Shown: positions 1 to 4,890 of the stretch, piece by piece
How the letters are laid out: every line of letters starts with the position of its first letter
Numbering within the stretch: the stretch's first letter is position 1
Origin: Dehalococcoidia bacterium
GTDB lineage: Bacteria > Chloroflexota > Dehalococcoidia > Dehalococcoidales > W693
Direction: 5' to 3'
NCBI GenBank assembly: GCA_011170385.1
Contig: DUFE01000066.1
Span: forward strand, 1-6,059
DNA: 6,059 nt
Position numbers and translations under genes: made by a program
The notes under the pieces: generated by a model
The model's database searches: none
The model's input: only the letters and a program-made list of their open reading frames with translations
Told to the model about the DNA's origin: nothing

Positions 1-1014
1 CTCCTTCTCGGCAGCAGCAAACTCGTCACCTACCGGACCGACGATTTCCTCCATAAGGCGGCTCAAGCTGACGATGCCGGCGGTTCCGCCGTATTCATCG
101 ACAACGATAGCCATACGATAGTTCTTATCTTTCATCTCGGCAGAGAGGTCGCTGATGCGCTTGGTTTCCGGGGTGAAGTATGCCGGGCGAATTAGCTCGT
201 CTATCGGACTGTCGTTGGTCGCCATGCCCTTCGCCAGCGCCATCAAAACGTCCTTGATGGATATAACTCCGACCACGTTGTCCATGTTCTCCTCGTAAAC
301 CGGGAAGCGGGACATAGGCGATTCGGCATAGATCGCCAGAAACTCCGCCAGCTTTTTGCCCTTCTCAACGCCAACCACCTCCGGCCGGGGCACCAGCACC
401 TCGCTGACAGGGCTATCGCCGAACTCAAAGACGGCGTTCAGCAGCTCGGCTTCCGCCTCTTCCACGGTACCTTCCTTGTGCCCCACCGTAATCATGGTAC
501 GGATTTCCTCATCGCTGACCAGCGACTTGGATACCGGTGTCCCTCCGAGCAGCTTGGTCACACCCGAAGCCATCCAGCTCAAGATCACAACCACCGGCGA
601 GAAAATCCAGGAGATAATCTCCACCGGTCGCACGAAAAGCAGCGCCAACCTTTCGGCATGGCGATTTGCGAAGGTCTTGGGCACCGTTTCGGCGAATATT
701 AAGAGTATTATCGCCATACCAAAGGTGGCGATGATGACCCCCACATCCTGCCCCCAGATATTAACCGCCAGTATGGTGGCTATGGCAGCAGCAGCGGTGT
801 TGACCAGGTTATTGCCCAGCAGGATTGTGGATAGAAACCTGTCCGGACGCTCCAGCATCTTGGCGACGCGACTTGCCCTCTTGACCTTGGTTTCGACCAT
901 ATGCTGAACGCGAAACCTCTCCAGGGAAATAAAAGCCGTCTCCGAGCTGGAAAAAAAGGCTGACAGGATTAGACAAATAAAAAGAAACACCAGATACAGT
1001 GTTTCGACCGACAT
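1..1014 (-). CDS. CNNM/CorC-type transporter, DUF21 plus paired CBS domains (C-terminus off window)
   Basis: Translation from the ATG at 1014 runs open for 338 codons to the left edge, so this is a partial gene lacking its C-terminus. Residues about 4-155 form a DUF21-type membrane domain: a first hydrophobic helix near 6-24 followed by SSSETAF (22-28), LLGNNLVN (65-72), AETVPKTFA (108-116), and further hydrophobic helices near 91-108 and 131-148. A cytosolic CBS pair follows: VLVPRPEVVGV (206-216), SRFPVY (235-240) and GVISIKD (248-254) in the first, and MAIVVDEYGGTAGIV (301-315) with MEEIVG (321-326) in the second. The missing end would hold the CorC_HlyC domain. Family members are inner-membrane proteins linked to Mg2+ (or Co2+) efflux; older annotation calls them hemolysins. 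The start is supported by GAGGTGA (1021-1027), six bases upstream. The second CBS motif reads SLSRLMEE where TLEDLLEE is usual. Family assignment is firm; the transported ion is inferred. Confidence 0.93.
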   Translation of the reverse strand, partial: MSVETLYLVFLFICLILSAFFSSSETAFISLERFRVQHMVETKVKRASRVAKMLERPDRFLSTILLGNNLVNTAAAAIATILAVNIWGQDVGVIIATFGMAIILLIFAETVPKTFANRHAERLALLFVRPVEIISWIFSPVVVILSWMASGVTKLLGGTPVSKSLVSDEEIRTMITVGHKEGTVEEAEAELLNAVFEFGDSPVSEVLVPRPEVVGVEKGKKLAEFLAIYAESPMSRFPVYEENMDNVVGVISIKDVLMALAKGMATNDSPIDELIRPAYFTPETKRISDLSAEMKDKNYRMAIVVDEYGGTAGIVSLSRLMEEIVGPVGDEFAAAEKE

Positions 1015-1076
1015 TCCGCCTCACCTCTCTTTTTCACTAATGAGTTTATCGTCAGCCCTAAAGCTGGTTCTAAACC

Positions 1077-1105
1077 ATAATATCACTGGCTAACGGGTGT
1101 GTCAA
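1077..1105 (-). promoter_or_regulatory. Sigma-70 promoter for the CNNM/CorC-type gene
   Basis: On the minus strand a perfect -35 TTGACA (1105-1100) is separated by exactly 17 bases from a -10 TATTAT (1082-1077). The -10 is preceded by TGA, an extended -10. Transcription should begin near 1070, giving a leader of about 56 bases that contains the strong ribosome-binding site at 1021-1027. This is the closest match to consensus in the window. A small palindrome, TGGTT-N3-AACCA (1065-1077), covers the predicted start of transcription. Confidence 0.8.
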
Positions 1106-1129
1106 AGAGAATAGCCATCTGCCTATCTG

Positions 1130-1138
1130 TGTTATAAT
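1130..1138 (+). promoter_or_regulatory. Extended -10 promoter of tsaD, predicted leaderless
   Basis: The bases TGT followed by a perfect TATAAT (1133-1138) form an extended -10 element. No hexamer 16-18 bases upstream resembles TTGACA; the 17-base position reads AATAGC. The -10 ends only seven bases before the GTG start at 1146, so transcription should begin at or one base before the start codon. No Shine-Dalgarno is present in the bases before GTG. Confidence 0.65.
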
Positions 1139-1145
1139 TTTAGAC

Positions 1146-2123
1146 GTGAAGATTTTCGGCATAGAGACATCCTGCGATGAGACTGCAGCTGCAGTTGTCG
1201 AAGATGGTTTTGAAATCCTCTCCAACGAGATTGCTTCGCAGGTGGAGATTCACGCCCGCTATGGCGGCATTGTGCCTGAGGTGGCTTCCAGGCAGCATAT
1301 TCTAGCTATTATTCCCATTATCCAGCAAGCCCTTGACAAAGCCAATACCGGCTGGCAGGAACTGGATGGCATCGCCGTCACCAATGGACCAGGGCTGGCA
1401 GGCTCGCTGCTGGTTGGGGTTAGTGTCGCCAAAGCCATTGCCACTGGCCAGGGGCTGTCTATGATCGGTGTCAACCACCTGGAAGCTCACATATACGCCA
1501 ACTGGCTCGGCAAAAACGAGCCTGAGTTCCCCCTGTTGTGCCTTATCGTATCCGGCGGGCATAGCGACCTGGTGCTGATGCGTGGTCACGGGGACTACAC
1601 CGTACTGGGACGGACGCGGGATGACGCCGCCGGCGAAGCCTTTGACAAAGCCGCCCGTATACTAGGGCTGGGCTATCCAGGAGGACCCGCCATTGACAGG
1701 GAAGCTGCTAAGGGCAACCCCTGTATAGATCTGCCGCGTTCCTGGCTGAAAGGTACCAACGATTTTAGCTTCAGCGGCGTTAAGACAGCCCTATTCCGAC
1801 TGGTGGAGACAGATAAAATTAACAACACCGCCGATGCCGCCGCCAGCTTCCAGGAAGCAGTTATCGATGTGCTGGTGACCAAGACGATAGCCGCCGCAAA
1901 GCAGCACAGGACAAAGCAGATTCTATTATCCGGCGGTGTCGCCGCCAACCGGCGATTGCGGCAGCGCCTTTCGGATGAATCCCCGGTGCCAGTGCTGATA
2001 CCACAGCCGATGCTGTGCACCGACAATGCGGCTATGGTAGCCGCCTGCGGCTACTTCCGTTTACAGGCGGGTAAGACCGACGGAATGGATATGGATGTAA
2101 TCGCTGGGCTCAAGCTGGTTTAG
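1146..2123 (+). CDS. tsaD: tRNA N6-adenosine threonylcarbamoyltransferase TsaD
   Basis: TsaD (formerly Gcp/YgjD) transfers the threonylcarbamoyl group from threonylcarbamoyl-AMP to A37 of tRNAs reading ANN codons, working in the cytosol with TsaB and TsaE after TsaC/YwlC makes the intermediate. The 325 residues match the family from end to end: IETSCDETAAAV (6-17), YGGIVPEVASRQHI (39-52), the metal-binding HLEAH (H111, H115), VSGGHSDLVL (135-144), DDAAGEAFDKAARILGLGYP (159-178), FSFSGVKTAL (207-216), LSGGVAANRRLR (261-272) and CTDNAAM (291-297), whose D293 is the expected third metal ligand. The GTG start at 1146 is fixed by the family N-terminus; the codons upstream offer no better start. 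Length is slightly below the usual 335-340. None of its partner genes is in the window. The gene appears to be leaderless and overlaps the convergent macro-domain gene by 14 bp. Confidence 0.97.
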   Translation: MKIFGIETSCDETAAAVVEDGFEILSNEIASQVEIHARYGGIVPEVASRQHILAIIPIIQQALDKANTGWQELDGIAVTNGPGLAGSLLVGVSVAKAIATGQGLSMIGVNHLEAHIYANWLGKNEPEFPLLCLIVSGGHSDLVLMRGHGDYTVLGRTRDDAAGEAFDKAARILGLGYPGGPAIDREAAKGNPCIDLPRSWLKGTNDFSFSGVKTALFRLVETDKINNTADAAASFQEAVIDVLVTKTIAAAKQHRTKQILLSGGVAANRRLRQRLSDESPVPVLIPQPMLCTDNAAMVAACGYFRLQAGKTDGMDMDVIAGLKLV

Positions 2124-2625
2124 TCCGTCGTTCAATCTCATAACGAAATACCTGGTAGCTCCGCTTGTCGAACAGGGCGAAGACTACCTTCTTAAGCCTT
2201 GTTTCTTCTGAAGGGTAGATTAGCACTTCGTTAATCATTATGCGGGCGCAATCTTCTACCGGGAAGCCACCGACACCGGTGCCCAACGCAGGAAAGGCGA
2301 TACTTTCTATACCCATTTCTGCCGCCCTAAGCAGGCTGTTTCTGGTTGCCCTCCGTATCTTATCGGCATTGGTGGTCAGATCCTGCCCCATTACAACGGC
2401 GTGTATAATGTATCTCGCATTGAGTCTGCCGGCTGTGGTAACCACCGCCTCGCCAATGGGGGCGGGTCTCTTGCTTACCGCCTCGGCTTCTATGCACCCA
2501 CCACCGGCACGTTTTATGACACCGGCAACTCCAGCGCCCATCCATAGCTGGTTATTAGCGGCGTTTACCAGGGCATCAAGCTCAAGCTGCGTTATATCTC
2601 CCTGGATAATTTCGGTTTCCAACAT
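2110..2625 (-). CDS. Macro-domain (ADP-ribose-binding) protein, Af1521-like
   Basis: From the ATG at 2625 this is a 171-residue single macro domain. Visible motifs are the adenine-contacting GDIT (9-12, D10), LVNAANNQLWMGAGVAGVIK (19-38) forming the first ligand loop, RYIIHAV (71-77), and FPALGTGVGGFP (111-122), the phosphate-binding loop. Macro domains bind ADP-ribose, and many hydrolyse ADP-ribosyl esters or O-acetyl-ADP-ribose. The loop reads GAGVAG, not the GGGVDG of MacroD enzymes, so the MacroD-type aspartate is absent; the GVA pattern is closer to archaeal Af1521. Hydrolase activity is plausible but not shown. A GTG at 2649 in the same frame would add eight residues (MVVLLLRK), but the family starts near the ATG, and an extended -10 lies between the two codons. 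The stop overlaps the end of tsaD. It is a lone gene divergent from groESL; no ADP-ribosyltransferase or sirtuin is visible nearby. Confidence 0.92.
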   Translation of the reverse strand: MLETEIIQGDITQLELDALVNAANNQLWMGAGVAGVIKRAGGGCIEAEAVSKRPAPIGEAVVTTAGRLNARYIIHAVVMGQDLTTNADKIRRATRNSLLRAAEMGIESIAFPALGTGVGGFPVEDCARIMINEVLIYPSEETRLKKVVFALFDKRSYQVFRYEIERRTKPA

Positions 2626-2633
2626 TTTTCGTA

Positions 2634-2642
2634 ATAATAGCA
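2634..2642 (-). promoter_or_regulatory. Extended -10 promoter of the macro-domain gene, predicted leaderless
   Basis: On the minus strand, TGC (2642-2640) is followed by TATTAT (2639-2634), an extended -10 element, and then eight bases before the ATG at 2625. Transcription would begin at most two bases upstream of the start codon. No Shine-Dalgarno is present, and no good -35 is visible at the expected distance. The left arm of the 2638-2693 dyad overlaps this element. Confidence 0.55.
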
Positions 2643-2693
2643 CTACCACATAGTATCGAATACCGGATATGATATACTAATCCCGTAGTGCTA
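2638..2693. repeat. Nested inverted repeat (56-bp dyad) over the macro gene promoter
   Basis: The outer arms, TAGCACTAC (2638-2646) and GTAGTGCTA (2685-2693), are a perfect 9-bp inverted repeat. Inside them, TAGTAT (2651-2656) and ATACTA (2674-2679) form a perfect 6-bp inverted repeat with nearly the same centre (about 2665). The outer arms contain AGCACT/AGTGCT, the core of CIRCE half-sites, but about 40 bp apart rather than 9. The left arm overlaps the macro gene -10. It may be an operator or a cruciform/hairpin-forming site; its role is unknown. Confidence 0.6.
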
Positions 2694-2727
2694 AAATATT
2701 GTTAATCTAAGGCGATATATGCCTCTC

Positions 2728-2780
2728 TTTGCCGCTAAAACGCCATATTTTGCCGTATTTACCTCTCTTTAGATATTTTT
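2728..2780. other. Helically phased A/T tracts upstream of the groESL promoter
   Basis: Six short homopolymer tracts occur about one helical turn apart: TTT 2728-2730, AAAA 2737-2740, TTTT 2748-2751, TTT 2758-2760, TTT 2768-2770 and TTTTT 2776-2780. Their centres are 9 to 11 bp apart. They end just before the predicted -35 at 2784. Direct repeats overlie them: CCTCTCTTT at 2722-2730 and 2762-2770, 40 bp apart, and TTTGCCG at 2728-2734 and 2749-2755, 21 bp apart. Such phasing is known to curve DNA; an UP-like or curvature role here is inference. Confidence 0.5.
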
Positions 2781-2783
2781 AAG

Positions 2784-2812
2784 TTGCAGTGTTGCCATGA
2801 TTACGCTATTAT
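2784..2812 (+). promoter_or_regulatory. Sigma-70 promoter of the groES-groEL operon
   Basis: A -35 TTGCAG (2784-2789) and a -10 TATTAT (2807-2812) are separated by exactly 17 bases. Transcription should start near 2819, inside the left arm of the adjoining CIRCE element, leaving a leader of about 66 bases before groES. The placement is typical of HrcA-repressed chaperone promoters. Confidence 0.72.
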
Positions 2813-2815
2813 AAA

Positions 2816-2842
2816 TTAGCAGTCTCAAGCCGAGATTGCTAA
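2816..2842. promoter_or_regulatory. CIRCE-like HrcA operator
   Basis: TTAGCAGTC (2816-2824), nine spacer bases and GATTGCTAA (2834-2842) match the CIRCE consensus TTAGCACTC-N9-GAGTGCTAA at 16 of 18 arm positions. Both mismatches fall at the same symmetric position, the seventh from the outside. The symmetry extends beyond the classical arms: 2813-2826 pairs with 2832-2845 at 13 of 14 positions around a 5-base centre. It lies directly downstream of the -10 and across the expected transcription start, where HrcA would block initiation. hrcA itself is not in the window. Confidence 0.85.
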
Positions 2843-2884
2843 TTTTACGATTACGGTAAGTAAATATTTAGGAGGAGGACAAGT

Positions 2885-3181
2885 ATGTCAATCAACATTC
2901 AGCCGATGGCTGATCGGGTGGTGGTCAAACCGATAGAGAGGGAGGAAATGACCAAAGGGGGGATTCTCCTGCCCGACACAGCCAAGGAAAAACCCCAGGA
3001 AGGTGAAGTGCTGGCGGTAGGTCAGGGTAGGCTGTCGGAAGACGGTAAGCGGATACCGATGGATGTCAAAGTGGGCGACATCGTGGTCTATGCCCGATAT
3101 GGCGGTACCGAGATCAAGGTCGATGAAGATACGCTGATGATTCTGCGCGAGAGCGATATCCTTGCCAAGAAGGGTAAATAA
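2885..3181 (+). CDS. groES: Co-chaperonin GroES (Hsp10)
   Basis: GroES forms the heptameric lid of the GroEL folding chamber in the cytosol. The 98-residue length is normal for the family. It begins with the typical IQPMADRVVVKPIE (5-18). The mobile loop that contacts GroEL spans about 19-37 and carries the hydrophobic tripeptide I27-L28-L29 after GG. GEVLAVGQG (40-48) and VGDIVVYARYGGTEIKVD (63-80) are the standard core strands. The C-terminus DTLMILRESDILA (82-94) is also typical. The start is set by an unusually strong Shine-Dalgarno, GGAGGAGG (2871-2878), six bases before ATG. It is the first gene of the operon, 31 bases before groEL, transcribed from the promoter at 2784-2812 under the CIRCE at 2816-2842. 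Confidence 0.98.
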   Translation: MSINIQPMADRVVVKPIEREEMTKGGILLPDTAKEKPQEGEVLAVGQGRLSEDGKRIPMDVKVGDIVVYARYGGTEIKVDEDTLMILRESDILAKKGK

Positions 3182-3212
3182 AAGTCAGGGAAAGGATAAA
3201 AGGAGGAAATAA

Positions 3213-4838
3213 ATGGCAAAACAGATAATTTTCGGCGAGGAAGCCAGGCACTCCCTGAAGAAGGGAATCGATATTCTGGCGAACTCGGTCAAGGTAACAC
3301 TGGGTCCCAAGGGGCGTCCAGTGGCACTGGAAAAGAAGTGGGGAGCGCCAACAGTAATCGACGACGGCGTTAACATTGCCAAGGAAATCGAGCTTCCAGA
3401 TCCCTTCGAAAATATGGGAGTACAGCTTATCAAGGAAGCTGCTACCAAGACCAACGATGCCTGCGGAGACGGCACGACGACTTCCACTGTCCTGGCGGCA
3501 ACCATAATCAACGAAGGTTTCAAGAATGTAGCCGCCGGCGCCGAGCCGCTGGCTCTCAAGAGGGGTATCGAGAAGGCAAGCGAAGCCATTCTCGACGAGC
3601 TGGGAAAATTGTCCACACCTGTCAAGGGTAATGACCAGATCATCCAGGTAGCCACCATAACCGCCAAGGACACTGAAATTGGCAACCTGATTGCCGATGT
3701 TATGGGGAAGGTAGGTCCGGACGGCGTCATCACCATCGAGGAGTCCAAGGGTACCAAATACGAGACGGAGTACGTAGAGGGTATGCAGTTCGACCGCGGC
3801 TACATCAGCGGCTACTTCGTCACCGATGCCGCCCGAATGGAAGCAGTGATAGAAGACCTGTCGGTACTGGTAACGGATAAAAAGATATCGGCTATCTCTG
3901 AAATCCTACCGTCGCTGGAGAGAATCCTCCAGGTAACCAAGAACCTGCTCATCATCGCCGAGGATGTGGATGGCGAAGCGCTGGCGACGCTGGTGGTTAA
4001 TAAGCTGCGCGGCACGATGAACATTCTGGCGGTCAAAGCCCCCGGCTTCGGCGACCGCAGAAAGGCAATGCTGCAGGATATTGCCATCCTTACCGGAGCC
4101 ACCGTAATCACCGAGGATATAGGTCGCAAGCTGGATTCCATAAATCCAGAGGACCTAGGCAAAGCACGGCGCGTTGTTGCTGATAAGGACAGCACAACCA
4201 TCATCGAGGGCAAGGGCTCACCCGAAGCTATAAACGATAGAATAAAGCAGATAAGATCCCAGATCGAGGAAACCGATTCCGAGTTCGACAAGGAGAAATT
4301 ACAAGAGCGGATGGCTCGCCTGTCGGGCGGTGTTGCAGTTATCAAGGTAGGCGCCGCCACCGAGACCGAGATGAAGGAAAAGAAGCACCGTGTCGAGGAC
4401 GCGCTGGCAGCCACCAGAGCTGCAGTAGAGGAGGGCATCCTGCCCGGCGGCGGCATCAGCCTGCTTAACTCGCTCAAGGTGCTAGACAAACTGAATGTCA
4501 GCGGCGACGAAGCCACCGGCATCAACATCGTCAAGAAAGCGGTTGAGGAACCGATTCGCCTGATTGCTAGCAACGCCGGCAAGGACGGTGCCGTAATCGC
4601 CGACGCTGTCAAGAAAAGCAAGCCTGGCATCGGTTACAATGCCGATACCGATACCTTCGGCAACATGGTCGAGATGGGCATTATCGACCCTACCAAGGTG
4701 GTCAGGTCGGCGCTGGTCAACGCCACCAGCATCGCCAATATGGTGCTGGTTACCGAGTCGCTGGTGGCGGACATCCCGGAGAAGGAGAAGGCGCCACCTA
4801 TGGGCGGCGGTATGGGCGGCATGGACTACGGCATGTAA
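3213..4838 (+). CDS. groEL: Chaperonin GroEL (Hsp60)
   Basis: GroEL is the ATP-driven double-ring chaperonin that encloses unfolded cytosolic proteins with GroES. The 541-residue protein is full length. The nucleotide-binding residues are present: GPKG (31-34), D51, GDGTTT (85-90) with D86, D396 in RVEDALAATRAAVEEG (393-408), PGGG (411-414), and D492 in GIIDPTKVVRSAL. The apical domain (about 190-373) contains EGMQFDRGYISGYF (189-202), LLIIAEDVDGEALATLVVNK (245-264) and APGFGDRRKAMLQDIA (276-291). It ends in a short PPMGGGMGGMDYGM tail, the usual GGM type. The start is fixed by AGGAGG (3201-3206), six bases before ATG. A minor oddity is IDDG at 49-52 where E. coli has TKDG, so the lysine before the catalytic aspartate is replaced by aspartate. 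C84 also replaces the common alanine in NDAAGDG. Transcription ends at the hairpin at 4858. Confidence 0.99.
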   Translation: MAKQIIFGEEARHSLKKGIDILANSVKVTLGPKGRPVALEKKWGAPTVIDDGVNIAKEIELPDPFENMGVQLIKEAATKTNDACGDGTTTSTVLAATIINEGFKNVAAGAEPLALKRGIEKASEAILDELGKLSTPVKGNDQIIQVATITAKDTEIGNLIADVMGKVGPDGVITIEESKGTKYETEYVEGMQFDRGYISGYFVTDAARMEAVIEDLSVLVTDKKISAISEILPSLERILQVTKNLLIIAEDVDGEALATLVVNKLRGTMNILAVKAPGFGDRRKAMLQDIAILTGATVITEDIGRKLDSINPEDLGKARRVVADKDSTTIIEGKGSPEAINDRIKQIRSQIEETDSEFDKEKLQERMARLSGGVAVIKVGAATETEMKEKKHRVEDALAATRAAVEEGILPGGGISLLNSLKVLDKLNVSGDEATGINIVKKAVEEPIRLIASNAGKDGAVIADAVKKSKPGIGYNADTDTFGNMVEMGIIDPTKVVRSALVNATSIANMVLVTESLVADIPEKEKAPPMGGGMGGMDYGM

Positions 4839-4857
4839 ACCTACCGGGTATTAGTAA

Positions 4858-4889
4858 AATAAGCCGCAGCCATAACGCTGCGGCTTATT
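4858..4889. terminator. Bidirectional hairpin terminator between groEL and the M16 peptidase gene
   Basis: AATAAGCCGCAGC (4858-4870) and GCTGCGGCTTATT (4877-4889) form a perfect 13-bp stem, GC-rich at the loop end, with a 6-base loop. A-rich bases precede and T-rich bases follow the GC core on both strands (minus-strand reading continues into TTTTACTAAT), so it can end groEL transcripts and convergent peptidase transcripts. It starts 20 bases after the groEL stop and lies one base beyond the peptidase stop codon. Confidence 0.88.
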
Positions 4890-4890
4890 C

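Noticed and set aside
356..907. 183-residue plus-strand open frame
   Set aside because: It lies antisense within the CNNM/CorC-type gene, whose own frame shows clear DUF21 and CBS motifs; the plus-strand translation is serine/threonine-rich without a recognisable domain.
2647..2649. GTG start for the macro-domain protein, adding eight residues
   Set aside because: No Shine-Dalgarno precedes it, the added MVVLLLRK is not typical of the family, and a good extended -10 lies downstream of this codon and just before the ATG at 2625.
2668..2694. A second canonical CIRCE using TAGTGCTAA (2686-2694) as right arm
   Set aside because: With the standard 9-base spacer, the left arm would be TATGATATA, which does not match; the half-site instead pairs with TAGCACTAC at 2638-2646.
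2719..2772. 17-residue open frame (MPLFAAKTPYFAVFTSL) upstream of groES
   Set aside because: It lies upstream of the predicted groESL promoter, lacks a convincing ribosome-binding site, and its bases are better explained by the phased tracts and direct repeats.
2792..2815. Alternative groESL promoter TTGCCA (2792) with TATAAA (2810)
   Set aside because: The spacer would be only 12 bases; TTGCAG with TATTAT at 17 bases is better.
3812..4630. 272-residue minus-strand open frame inside groEL
   Set aside because: A long antisense frame is expected opposite a codon-biased gene; the translation has no recognisable motif and no ribosome-binding site was evident. The same applies to the 190-residue frame at 3185-3757.
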